From NCBI GenBank assembly GCA_044371005.1, contig JBILUL010000077.1, positions 1 through 21,672 of the forward strand: 21,672 nt of DNA. The letters are read 5' to 3'. This document shows positions 1-7,893 of this stretch, in pieces (position 1 is the stretch's first letter; every line of letters begins with the position of its first letter). The DNA is from UBA2402 sp044371005 (GTDB taxonomy: Bacteria > Planctomycetota > Phycisphaerae > Phycisphaerales > UBA1924). The position numbers were made by a program, and so were the translations under genes. The notes under the pieces are model-generated. The model did not search any database and was not told the DNA's origin. It saw only the letters and a program-made list of their open reading frames with translations.

Positions 1-645
1 GAGAAAGCCGCTTCCCCAGACGCTCTTGCCGGAACTGGGCAACTTGCCGCCCGAGAGCAGTACGACAAAACCGGGGAGGTTGGAGTTCTCGCTGCCAAGG
101 CCGTAGGTGAGCCACGAGCCCATCGACGGTCGGCCAAGCCGCGGCGAACCGGAGTACATGAAGAGTTCGGCCGGGGCGTGATTGAACTGATCGGTGTACA
201 TCGACCGCACGACCGTCACTTCGTCGGCGATGCGGGCAAAGTTGGGGAGGAGGTTGGAGGCCTCGATGCCGCTCTTGCCGTGCCTGGCGAAGGTGTAGGG
301 TGACCCCAGGATCTTGGGGTGGCCCTTGATGAAGGCGAATCGTTCCTTGGAGAGGAGCGAGTCGGGGCAGGGCTGTCCGTTGAGTTCGTTGAGCCTGGGC
401 TTGGGGTCCAGCAGGTCCTGCTGGGGTGGGCTTCCGGCCAGATGGATGTAGATGACGCGTCGTGCACGCGGGGCAAAGTGCGGCAGTCGGTTCGAGAACT
501 CGACTCCGGCCCGGGCACCCGGCTGAGCCGCGGCGGGCGCGAGCAGCGATGAGAGCGCCATCAGGCCGATGCCGTTCTTCATCTGTCCGAAGAAGTGGCG
601 CCGGGTGATGGACTTGAGATGGTCGAATTGCTGTGGGTCGGTCAC
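1..645 (-). CDS. DUF1501 family protein, N-terminal part (cut by window edge)
   Basis: The 215 visible codons read as the N-terminal part of a DUF1501 protein. These proteins are abundant in planctomycetes, distantly related to sulfatases/alkaline phosphatases, and usually paired with DUF1553/DUF1549 cytochrome-like proteins; their exact role is unknown. The start is a GTG at 645, because it gives a short n-region followed by a twin-arginine motif (SITRRHFFGQ, residues about 12-21) and a hydrophobic stretch ending in APAAA, so export by Tat is likely. Family-typical segments follow: VIYIHLAGSPPQQDLLDPKP, then an FIKGHPKILGSPYTFARHGKSG-like region, then MYTDQFNHAPAELFMYSG and the GSPRLGRPSMGSWLTYGLGS segment. 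No in-frame start lies just upstream of the GTG. The C-terminal part lies beyond the left edge. Family call is firm; substrate unknown. Confidence 0.9.
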   Translation of the reverse strand, partial: MTDPQQFDHLKSITRRHFFGQMKNGIGLMALSSLLAPAAAQPGARAGVEFSNRLPHFAPRARRVIYIHLAGSPPQQDLLDPKPRLNELNGQPCPDSLLSKERFAFIKGHPKILGSPYTFARHGKSGIEASNLLPNFARIADEVTVVRSMYTDQFNHAPAELFMYSGSPRLGRPSMGSWLTYGLGSENSNLPGFVVLLSGGKLPSSGKSVWGSGFL

Positions 646-884
646 GGGCTTGAGTTTACCCGCTTCTGTGGCGGGGGCGTCGCCAAATTGCGGGTTTGCG
701 GTTGTTCGGGGCGGGGTGAAGCGATTCGGGGGGCCACGCCGCGTGCGGGGCGGGGAGGTGTACCCTTGCCTTTCGTGCGTGCCGCGGCTGGCCGGGTACC
801 GCCCTCCCTTTCGGAGCGCCGGGGATTCGTGTCGTCGCCGCGGGCCGCGTCTGCCTGATGTCGCCGATACCTCAAGAACCCACC

Positions 885-3800
885 ATGCCACAGTTTGGAC
901 GCTTCGAGACCGTTGAAGAGCTGGCCAGCAGCGGCCCCGTCACCGTCTACACGGCGCGGCCTGCCGGCGAGGCGGGTGATCCGGCCTTCGTGGTGAAGAC
1001 CTTCCGGACGGTGGATGATCTGGCGGACCCCGAGATCCTTGCGGCCCGTGCCGCGGCGTTCCTGCGCTCGAGCGATGCGCTTCTGGCGCTCTCGAAGGCA
1101 GCCCCCACCCTCTTTGCGAACGTCCACGACAAAGGCAGCACGGAGAACTCGGTCTACTTCATCTCCGATCTGGCCCCGCTGACGGCCCAGTGGCTGGTGG
1201 ACAACAAGAAGGACCTGTCGCCGCAGAATCTGGGCCGGATCATCGGTGCCGTGATCGCGGGCATCGAGTCGATCCGCTCCGGTTCAGTCTGCGCAGCGCA
1301 CGCGAATCTGCGTCCGACGAATGTGCTGCTCTCTTCACGCGAAGTCGAAGAGGCCCGGATCACGCTCACCGATCCGCTGGATCCGCGCCAGCTCAATGAG
1401 AACTCGCCCGAGGACGACATGAAGGCACTGGGTGCGCTCATGTTTGAACTGGTGGCGCATCGCACCGCGCCCAGCGGCACCGCCATCCGCAAGGGGCCCG
1501 AGTGGGAGCGACTGCGCGGCCCGGGCGAATTGCTGCGGCAGTTGTGCGAACAGCTGCTCAACCCGACGACGGGCCAGGAACTCACGCCCGCCACGGCGAA
1601 GGCAAAGCTCGATGCGGCGCTGGCGATTCGCGATTCGAGCCCGGGCAAGACCATCGGCATCGCCGCGGCTGCGCTTGTGGTGCTGGCGGGCGGCGGCTTC
1701 TTCGCGTACAAGAAGTTCAATCCGGTTGCCCAGCAGGAACAGCAGGCACCGCCCGTCGAAGTCGTGGACGACGTGCGAAACGATGCGTTCAGGAAGCCGC
1801 TGGCCGATGCGCTCAACGGCGCCAAGGCGCAGCTGACCGAACAGCTTTCCGATCGGTTTGAGGCGCTTGAGGCAACGGGCAATGCAGCCAAGGAAGAGTT
1901 CCTCGCGCAGTATCGCAACTTGCAGAAGGAGTATGACGACTTTCTCGCCAAGCCCGGCGACAGCCTTGAGCAGCGCAAGGAACTCAAAGCCGCGGCACCG
2001 GCCCTTGAAGAGAAGATCAAGGCCATCGGTCCGGCGATTCTGGCCCGACTGGATCGTCTCGAAGCGGTCAAGGCCGTGGGCGACTTTGAAGCCGCGGCGG
2101 CAAAGCTCGCTTCAGGACGTATCAACCGCCTGAGGCAGATCAGTTCGACCACCACGGATGAGAAGGGCAAGGAAGCGGCAAAGGCCATCCTCGCGGCCTA
2201 TGACGAGGCGGTGGCGTCCGCGGCGAAGATCAAGGAGTCCGCAGCAGCGGCTCCCGCGGCGGGTGAAAACTCGCCCAAGTTCACCGAGTCGGTCGCGGCA
2301 CTGGTGAAGGCCATCGAGCCGCTTGAGAAGCAGTGCAAGGACTGGGCGAACACCTACGACGCGGCTGGCGCACAGCTGGAGTTGGCCGTCGAGACCGACG
2401 CCAAGGCCTTTGATGCCAGAACGAGCGACACCAGCGAGCCGCTGGCTCGGGTGAAGCGACGGTTCTTCGAGTACGTGCGAGGTCAGTATCTGGGCAGCAC
2501 CTCCGCATCGCTGGATGGCTACAAGAAGCTTGCCAACGGCATGGACGCGTGGATCGCCTCCGTCAGCGGGCTTCGCACCGCGATCGAGAAGGCTCCGCAG
2601 GGCGCAGTGCTGCTGCTACCTGCGGCGGAGGCCGAAGCGCTTTCGCTCAAGATGGCGGAGATCGAAGTTGAAGCACTCGCCACCGCCAACAACCGATCGA
2701 AGGCGATTGGCGAACTGCTGGAGCGGGCGGACCCGGGGCAGGATCCGCAGGTCGCGGCGGCGAAGGAACGCATCGGTGCCTTCTCGAAGAACCTGTACGG
2801 CGCACTGACTCGCGGCGGGACCATCCGCGATCTGATCGCCAACGGTGCGTTGTTCAAGGAGGATCTGGGCGGCACGACGCTCGAAGCGATGCGCAATGCG
2901 CTTCGCGATGATGCATCGCTCAAGCAGATCGATGCCCTGGCGAACCCTGCGGGCGATGTGACGGACAAGCAGCGCGAAGCAGCCGGCGCCTTCGCGGCGA
3001 CGCTCGCATCACTTCGGGCGCAGCTGACTGCCGCGGACGCAGTCGAGGCGGTGGGTACGGCGACCTCGACCGATGCACTCAAGAGTCTGATGGGTCAGAA
3101 GGACAATCTCTCGCGGACGCTGAGTGCGTGGCAGAAGCTGCTCGCCACCGGATTCCCCGCAACGCCCGAGCAGTACGAGGATCTGGTGCTGCTCCACAAG
3201 TCAATGCCCGATCAGGTGGACAAGGCACCGAAGAAGGAGCGAGCGCAGCAGATCAAGGACCGCATCACTGCCGCGGGGCGTGCTGCGTGGTTCGATCTGG
3301 TCAACAAGAAGCTCACTTCTGAGCCCGCAACGGTGACACGGGCACTGAGTGCCGCGAACATCGCCAGCCTGAACATGGATGCTCAGGAGATCTTCAACAC
3401 GCTTCAGCCGCACGCCCAGATCAACTGGCTGCGACTGGAGATGGTGAAGGAACTCGACGGCGCCAAGGACAAGGTCAAGGGGTTGGATCGCAATGCCATG
3501 GCGCTCGAGCTCAAGCAGCTGCTCGACCGCAACGTGGCGAAGATGGAAGGCCTCGCCGGTTTCGCGAGCGTGAAGGATTCGCCCGAATACGCGGCGATGC
3601 TCGCGAAGCTCAAGCGTCCCCGCGAAGGCAAGGCCGGTGCCGACCTCACACGCGCCGGCCCGGGCCTCAAGGGCTGGTCGATGCAGACCCGCGACGAGGA
3701 CGGCAATGTCGTCGCGTACTCGGCGAGCACGAAGGATGCCACGCAGCTGGAGTTCGTGAAGCTCCCTGCGAGCAACGATGAATGGTCGTACTACCTGTGC

Positions 3801-4793
3801 ACGACCGAGCTCTCGATCGGTGCGTTCCTGGATGTGCTGGAGATGGTCCAGCAGCGTCCCGCAGCGGGCAAGAAGTCGCCCGTGCTGGACCTCATGCTCG
3901 ACGACTACACGTCGTCGGGTGATCCGCGGCCCGGCCCGCGCACGTGGGGCTATCTCAAGGACCGCGTGATCATCCCCACCCGCACGAATGCGAGGACCGA
4001 GAGCCAGGGGTGGTACAGCGACAACATCCCGGGCATCGCCAACATCAAGCCCTTCTACGCCCAGGGCATCACCGTGGCACCCTCCGGCAAGACACTGCCG
4101 ATGACGTACCTGCGCATCGAAGCCGCGGCGTACGTCACCGCGATGGCCGGCTGCCGATTCCCCACCTCTGCCGAGATGGCTTCGCTGCTCAGTCAGGGTG
4201 AACCGTCTGATTCGAATCGCCGCGATGCCACGTGGGCATCCCAGTACACCTACATCGCGCAGCAGAATGAGGCGCTCAACATTCAGGCCGCCAACCGGCC
4301 CAAGCTTCTGCCGGATGCGGGGATGTTCCTCACCGCCGCGGACTATGGGAATCGCCCCGAGGATGGGAACGCCGCGGTCAGCCGCAATGACGGCCAGCTC
4401 TGGTTCAGCGAAGTGAACAAGGGCGGGGGCATCAGTGTGCAGGGCACGACCGTCTACCACCTCTTTGGCAACGCGGCTGAGTTCGTATGCGACGCACCGG
4501 ACATCATTCCGCCCATCAGCACCGCCGCGGCAGCTGATGCGGCGATCAAGGCCAGCCCGACGTCATTCCTGGTGATGGGAGCGTCTGCACTCTCGCCGGC
4601 CCGGTATGAGCCGGGAGCCAAGTTGGCGGCGAGTTGGACCTCCGCCAGCAGCAAGGACGGGTTCAGCGATGTGGGCATCCGGCTCGCCTTCACGGCTGAG
4701 GGCGGGACCGCCGCGGCGGGAGGTGCGTTTGCGAAGGCAATCCGCGACTTGAGCGAGTTGAAGTTCCTGTCCCCCCCCGGGGGCGGCCGATGA
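885..4793 (+). CDS. Membrane-anchored pseudokinase fused to a sulfatase-modifying-factor-like domain
   Basis: A 1302-residue protein. Residues about 5-245 resemble a Ser/Thr kinase fold but look inactive: no glycine loop, the lysine motif survives (FVVKTF, K38), the catalytic HRD is HAN (residues 139-141), the KPxN lysine is Arg143 (LRPTN), and DFG reads DPL (163-165). One transmembrane segment lies at about 256-273 and ends in a lysine pair. About 280-940 is Ala/Lys/Glu-rich and probably mostly helical or coiled. From about 954 to the end it matches the FGE/SUMF1-like fold: GCRFPTSAEM near 1089, FGNAAEFVCD near 1194-1202, and VGIRLAF near 1263. The paired active-site cysteines of true formylglycine-generating enzymes are not visible, so this is probably a binding domain. 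ATG at 858 is an alternative start adding nine residues; 885 sits right before the kinase-like fold. Function unknown; a scaffold or sensor is inferred. Confidence 0.85.
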   Translation: MPQFGRFETVEELASSGPVTVYTARPAGEAGDPAFVVKTFRTVDDLADPEILAARAAAFLRSSDALLALSKAAPTLFANVHDKGSTENSVYFISDLAPLTAQWLVDNKKDLSPQNLGRIIGAVIAGIESIRSGSVCAAHANLRPTNVLLSSREVEEARITLTDPLDPRQLNENSPEDDMKALGALMFELVAHRTAPSGTAIRKGPEWERLRGPGELLRQLCEQLLNPTTGQELTPATAKAKLDAALAIRDSSPGKTIGIAAAALVVLAGGGFFAYKKFNPVAQQEQQAPPVEVVDDVRNDAFRKPLADALNGAKAQLTEQLSDRFEALEATGNAAKEEFLAQYRNLQKEYDDFLAKPGDSLEQRKELKAAAPALEEKIKAIGPAILARLDRLEAVKAVGDFEAAAAKLASGRINRLRQISSTTTDEKGKEAAKAILAAYDEAVASAAKIKESAAAAPAAGENSPKFTESVAALVKAIEPLEKQCKDWANTYDAAGAQLELAVETDAKAFDARTSDTSEPLARVKRRFFEYVRGQYLGSTSASLDGYKKLANGMDAWIASVSGLRTAIEKAPQGAVLLLPAAEAEALSLKMAEIEVEALATANNRSKAIGELLERADPGQDPQVAAAKERIGAFSKNLYGALTRGGTIRDLIANGALFKEDLGGTTLEAMRNALRDDASLKQIDALANPAGDVTDKQREAAGAFAATLASLRAQLTAADAVEAVGTATSTDALKSLMGQKDNLSRTLSAWQKLLATGFPATPEQYEDLVLLHKSMPDQVDKAPKKERAQQIKDRITAAGRAAWFDLVNKKLTSEPATVTRALSAANIASLNMDAQEIFNTLQPHAQINWLRLEMVKELDGAKDKVKGLDRNAMALELKQLLDRNVAKMEGLAGFASVKDSPEYAAMLAKLKRPREGKAGADLTRAGPGLKGWSMQTRDEDGNVVAYSASTKDATQLEFVKLPASNDEWSYYLCTTELSIGAFLDVLEMVQQRPAAGKKSPVLDLMLDDYTSSGDPRPGPRTWGYLKDRVIIPTRTNARTESQGWYSDNIPGIANIKPFYAQGITVAPSGKTLPMTYLRIEAAAYVTAMAGCRFPTSAEMASLLSQGEPSDSNRRDATWASQYTYIAQQNEALNIQAANRPKLLPDAGMFLTAADYGNRPEDGNAAVSRNDGQLWFSEVNKGGGISVQGTTVYHLFGNAAEFVCDAPDIIPPISTAAAADAAIKASPTSFLVMGASALSPARYEPGAKLAASWTSASSKDGFSDVGIRLAFTAEGGTAAAGGAFAKAIRDLSELKFLSPPGGGR

Positions 4794-4834
4794 ATGGGAG
4801 CGGCGGACGCCCGGCCCGCCGCGGTCTTGGTCAC

Positions 4835-4840
4835 TATCCT
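4835..4840 (+). promoter_or_regulatory. Candidate -10 element (TATCCT) for the 4851 gene
   Basis: TATCCT lies 10 nt before the ATG at 4851, a spacing that would start the mRNA at or a few bases before the start codon. There is no Shine-Dalgarno-like sequence in front of that ATG and no convincing -35. The same arrangement recurs in front of other genes in this window. Confidence 0.45.
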
Positions 4841-4850
4841 GCGTGCTGTT

Positions 4851-5741
4851 ATGGTCAAATCGACGATTCGCTGGACATTCATCCTCGCCGTGCTTCTGGC
4901 GGTTGGCCCCACGCTCGGGTGGCTGGCACGAAGCATCCATGATGTGCAGGGCGGGCACAGTTGCTCGCTTCTGGTGAACGGGACGGCCGCCAAGGGCGTG
5001 CTGGTCGCGTTGGCGACCGCCGCGTCGGGTCTGGTGCTGGGCGTCATGGCCAGCCGTCTGTTCTCGCTGGGAACCGGCCTCGCGTGTGCCGGATTCTGCT
5101 ACACGTGGGCGGCGTGGAATCTGGGCACCGTCGAGGGCATCGTGCGGACCACTGGTGGTTCTGCGAACCTGCTGATGCTGGGCATCGAGGGGGCGGTGCT
5201 GATGGGCATCGCGGCGGTGACGGTGCATGTCTGCACGCGTGCCGCGGCGGCTGCGCAACCTGTTGATCCGGAGCGTCGCGTGCCTGCTGGTATCGGTTCG
5301 CTGCTTGTGAAGGCTTCGCCGGAGGGCGCGGGGCTGGGACCCATTCTGATCGCCGCGGCGATCGGTGCAGTGGCTGGCGGGCTGATCGCGTCGATTTTTG
5401 CGGTCAATGGCCTCAAGGGTCAGTCGCTGTTCGCGGCGATCGCCGCGGGTGTCGCATGCGGACTCGCGGCGTCATCGGTTGCGGGTTCATCAAAGATCGT
5501 CCTTCATCCGGTGACACCGATGCTCGGCATGGTGCTGCTGGCGCTCGTGGGGCCGATGGTGGCCAAGTTCATGCATGGATCGCACCTGGTGGATCTGATG
5601 TATCAGGACAAGATGTTCCCGCTTTCGCGGATCCTGTCGGTGGACTGGGTTGCCGGTGCACTGCTGGGTGTGCCGATCGGCATGGGGTGGGCGGGCGTGG
5701 TGCTCGATGTCAGGTCGGTTGAACACCCCGAGCCCATCTGA
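4851..5741 (+). CDS. Polytopic membrane protein of unknown function
   Basis: A 296-residue, strongly hydrophobic protein that I do not recognise. It has an N-terminal segment (WTFILAVLLAVGPTLGWLA), two glycine/alanine-rich helices, a segment LLMLGIEGAVLMGIAAVTVH, a soluble loop with PEGAGLGP, then two or three small-residue helices and two more near the C-terminus (GMVLLALVGPMVAKFM and VAGALLGVPIGMGWAGVVLD), about seven or eight spans in all. Many spans contain GxxxG-like spacing, so tight helix packing is likely. An in-frame ATG at 4794 directly abuts the stop of the pseudokinase-FGE gene (TGAATG); I prefer ATG 4851, because the hydrophobic region begins just after it and a -10-like hexamer sits 10 nt upstream. 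Closeness to the previous gene makes co-transcription possible, so it might be a partner of that membrane-anchored protein; this is inference. Confidence 0.8.
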   Translation: MVKSTIRWTFILAVLLAVGPTLGWLARSIHDVQGGHSCSLLVNGTAAKGVLVALATAASGLVLGVMASRLFSLGTGLACAGFCYTWAAWNLGTVEGIVRTTGGSANLLMLGIEGAVLMGIAAVTVHVCTRAAAAAQPVDPERRVPAGIGSLLVKASPEGAGLGPILIAAAIGAVAGGLIASIFAVNGLKGQSLFAAIAAGVACGLAASSVAGSSKIVLHPVTPMLGMVLLALVGPMVAKFMHGSHLVDLMYQDKMFPLSRILSVDWVAGALLGVPIGMGWAGVVLDVRSVEHPEPI

Positions 5742-5851
5742 ATCAAGGTGCTTTCAAGGCATGACGGCAGCCGCCGGTTGGTCGGCGCCGAAGTTCCGGT
5801 TTCGTTCGGGCCATGAAGACTCGAGGCTGAGATGAATCGTCAGCGTGCGTG

Positions 5852-5866
5852 ACCTCGAAACGAGGT
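5852..5866. repeat. Perfect 6-bp inverted repeat with AAA centre upstream of folE2
   Basis: ACCTCG-AAA-CGAGGT is a perfect dyad. It ends 15 bp before the -10-like TACCAT at 5882-5887, so it overlaps where a -35 box would be. It could be a repressor operator or a short RNA hairpin; it has no T-run and so is not a typical terminator. Confidence 0.4.
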
Positions 5867-5881
5867 GCATGAGAATCGACC

Positions 5882-5887
5882 TACCAT
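5882..5887 (+). promoter_or_regulatory. Candidate -10 element (TACCAT) for folE2
   Basis: TACCAT lies about 90 nt upstream of the folE2 ATG and matches the TA-N3-T pattern seen before other genes here. No good -35 is seen at 16-18 bp; an inverted repeat occupies that place. If real, it would give a leader of roughly 85 nt, in which I recognise no riboswitch. Confidence 0.3.
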
Positions 5888-5979
5888 TGGGCCGCCTGGG
5901 TGCTCTCGAAGAGAGTCGGCCGGCTGCGGAGCGTTCCGTACCAGATGGCCAGGGGCCTGTGAGTTCAGAGAAACCGATC

Positions 5980-6798
5980 ATGACGACCCCGAACATTGGC
6001 GCGGGTATCGCTTCTGCCGCGATGCCCGATGTGCAGGCCTCCAAAGACCATCGCCGCATCGCGATCGACCGCGTTGGCGTCAAGGATGTCACGTATCCGA
6101 TCCGTCTGCGAACCAAGGACGGAGGCGAGCAGACCTCGGTGGCCTCGATCAACATGTATGTGGCACTGCCTGACCACCAGAAGGGAACCCACATGAGCCG
6201 GTTCCTGGAGGTGCTCAACGAGCAGACCTGTGAACCGCTCACCCCGGACAAGATCCCCGGCATCGCCAGGGCCATCTGTGAGCGGCTCAATGCCGAGGTG
6301 GCGCACTTTGAGTGCACGCTGACGTACTTCATCCGCAAGGAAGCGCCGGTCACGAAGATGCCGGGTCTGATGGACTACAAGGTGACGTTCGAGTGCACGG
6401 CCAACGGGACCAACGAGTTCATGATGTCGGTGGCAGCTCCCGCCGCGAGCCTCTGTCCGTGCAGCAAGGAGATCAGCGCGTACGGGGCTCACAACCAGCG
6501 CTGCCGGATCGAAGCCAAGGTGAAGTTTGAGGGCATGCTCTGGATCGAGGATCTGGTCGAGATTCTCGAGCGTGCCGCGTCGTGCCCCGTGTATGCGGTC
6601 CTCAAGCGCCCCGACGAGAAGTTCGTGACTGAACACGCCTACGAGAACCCCAAGTTCGTGGAGGACATCGTCCGCGATCTTTCTCTGGGCCTCGACCGTG
6701 AGCCACGGGTGACCTGGTACAGCATCAGCTCCGAGAACTTCGAGTCGATCCACAACCACAATGCGTTCGCGCAGATCACGCGAACCAAGCACGCCTGA
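5980..6798 (+). CDS. folE2: GTP cyclohydrolase I type IB (FolE2)
   Basis: A 272-residue cytosolic enzyme converting GTP to 7,8-dihydroneopterin triphosphate, the first step of tetrahydrofolate and queuosine synthesis. FolE2 replaces the zinc-dependent FolE and can use other metals. Diagnostic sequence is present: GTHMSRFLEVL (about 69-79), ECTLTYFIRKEAPV (111-124), and the signature CPCSKEISAYGAHNQR (159-174), which carries the metal-binding/catalytic cysteine region. VTEHAYENPKFVED (about 216-229) carries the conserved glutamate region. The reading frame is open 45 codons further upstream, but that stretch contains a promoter-like hexamer and no homology, so ATG 5980 gives the normal family length. 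The preceding leader has only a weak purine stretch (CAGAGAAA). Neighbours are unrelated, so it is probably transcribed alone. Confidence 0.95.
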   Translation: MTTPNIGAGIASAAMPDVQASKDHRRIAIDRVGVKDVTYPIRLRTKDGGEQTSVASINMYVALPDHQKGTHMSRFLEVLNEQTCEPLTPDKIPGIARAICERLNAEVAHFECTLTYFIRKEAPVTKMPGLMDYKVTFECTANGTNEFMMSVAAPAASLCPCSKEISAYGAHNQRCRIEAKVKFEGMLWIEDLVEILERAASCPVYAVLKRPDEKFVTEHAYENPKFVEDIVRDLSLGLDREPRVTWYSISSENFESIHNHNAFAQITRTKHA

Positions 6799-6852
6799 CA
6801 GGCGAGCCCAGGCGAGACCATTCGGCCGGCAGGCGGACCCAAAATCCCCAGA

Positions 6853-6881
6853 TTACCACCAGGGCCGGGAGACGCTATCAT
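6853..6881 (+). promoter_or_regulatory. Sigma-70-type promoter for the PEP-CTERM-like gene
   Basis: TTACCA (6853-6858) and TATCAT (6876-6881) are separated by 17 bp, the standard spacing, with four and five matches to the -35 and -10 consensus. The leader to the ATG at 6928 is about 40 nt and contains the ribosome site GGAGAGAGAG (6916-6925). This is one of the two best full promoters in the window. Confidence 0.55.
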
Positions 6882-6927
6882 GTAGGTGGCTGACGCCCGG
6901 TTGCGGGGGTGTGCTGGAGAGAGAGCC

Positions 6928-7797
6928 ATGAAGTCGTGGTCAATGAAGCTCCCCTGCGCCCTTGCTGCGTCGTTGACGCTGGCGGTGCTGTCATGCGATG
7001 CGCACGGACAGTCTCGCACGCTCCTGGACTTCCAGGTGAGCACCGATGGACAGGTGTGGGGCGAGCAGGTGGTTGTGGGAGGGACGGCGCCTGTCACCGT
7101 TCAGGTGCGCGCAGCCGTTTCGTTTCGGAATGCCGGCTCAGGACAGCGTCCGCTGGGGCTTGCATCGATCAATTTTCAACCGACGCTGACCAACTGGGAT
7201 CCTGCGGGTGATCGCGTCCGACCATTTGCCTCCTGGGGTGAGAATCTGACGGGCGGTGCGGTCATTGACATCGCGGCACCGAACACGCTGTACGGACGGA
7301 TCATCCCCTTCGCGATGACCGGCCCTGCTGAGAACAACCCCTATGCCGTTCACGTGCAGCGGTTCGATGGGGTCACCTCGATGCGACTGGCGCTTCGATC
7401 TGCCTCGGCGTGGCCTTCTCCAACCTCGCTTGAGAACAGCAACGGCACCGACGGAATCGCCTGCGTTCAACGGGCCTTTGGCAATCTGACTCCCCAGGAT
7501 CCGTTCTTCTCCACACGCATCTCTGAAGTTGTCGTCTTCAAGTTCGCGGTGACGCTTGATCCGACCTCGGGCCCCAGGTCATTGACGGTCGATGCGCCGG
7601 ACTCAAGTCTGAACCGCAACTGGCAGACCGGCCTGCGAGAAGCGGCCTGGTACTCGGGCCTCACCGACACCTATGGGCGAATCAAGTCCGAGATTTCGGT
7701 CGATGGCGCGTCGATCAGGGTGGTTCCCGGGCCGTACGCCGCAGGACTTGCAGCGATCCTGTGTCTGGCCTCCCCACTTCGCCGTCGGCGCGCCTGA
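6928..7797 (+). CDS. Secreted protein with PEP-CTERM-like sorting signal
   Basis: A 289-residue exported protein. The N-terminus is a signal peptide (MKSWSMKLPCALAASLTLAV, cleaved probably near AHGQS). The body is beta-rich, without a domain I can name. The last residues have the three-part layout of a PEP-CTERM signal: VPGP, a hydrophobic stretch (YAAGLAAILCLASPL), then RRRR and a final Ala. Such tails are recognised by exosortases, which cut the protein and attach it to the cell surface or matrix; VPGP is a variant of the usual VPEP. The start at 6928 is supported by the purine-rich site GGAGAGAGAG just before it and by the signal peptide; the open frame upstream lacks both. A clear promoter precedes it. 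It is probably a structural or matrix protein; specific role unknown. Confidence 0.8.
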   Translation: MKSWSMKLPCALAASLTLAVLSCDAHGQSRTLLDFQVSTDGQVWGEQVVVGGTAPVTVQVRAAVSFRNAGSGQRPLGLASINFQPTLTNWDPAGDRVRPFASWGENLTGGAVIDIAAPNTLYGRIIPFAMTGPAENNPYAVHVQRFDGVTSMRLALRSASAWPSPTSLENSNGTDGIACVQRAFGNLTPQDPFFSTRISEVVVFKFAVTLDPTSGPRSLTVDAPDSSLNRNWQTGLREAAWYSGLTDTYGRIKSEISVDGASIRVVPGPYAAGLAAILCLASPLRRRRA

Positions 7798-7805
7798 AGT
7801 TCACC

Positions 7806-7811
7806 TACACT
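7806..7811 (+). promoter_or_regulatory. Candidate -10 element (TACACT) for the 7894 gene
   Basis: TACACT lies right after the previous stop codon, about 80 nt before the ATG at 7894. The same hexamer is found before three other genes in this window. No -35 is visible at the right distance. Confidence 0.35.
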
Positions 7812-7893
7812 TCTCCCTCCTGAGTACGCACCCTCGGAAGCGGCGTGGGAACCGCGGCTGGGCGTGCCTCCACAGGGGTTGAACGAGAGTGAG

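Noticed and set aside
646..884. Small genes in the gap between the DUF1501 gene and the pseudokinase gene
   Set aside because: Short open frames there are Arg/Gly-rich without ribosome sites or domain content; only a possible TACCCT hexamer (761-766) is notable, and it has no -35.
3201..4460. 419-residue open frame on the minus strand inside the pseudokinase-FGE gene
   Set aside because: It is the antisense shadow of a well-supported coding frame; its translation is His/Arg/Gly-rich without any domain pattern, as expected for high-G+C antisense DNA.
885..4793. Active protein kinase or active formylglycine-generating enzyme
   Set aside because: The catalytic Asp of HRD and the DFG motif are altered, and the FGE cysteine pair is not visible, so neither activity can be supported.
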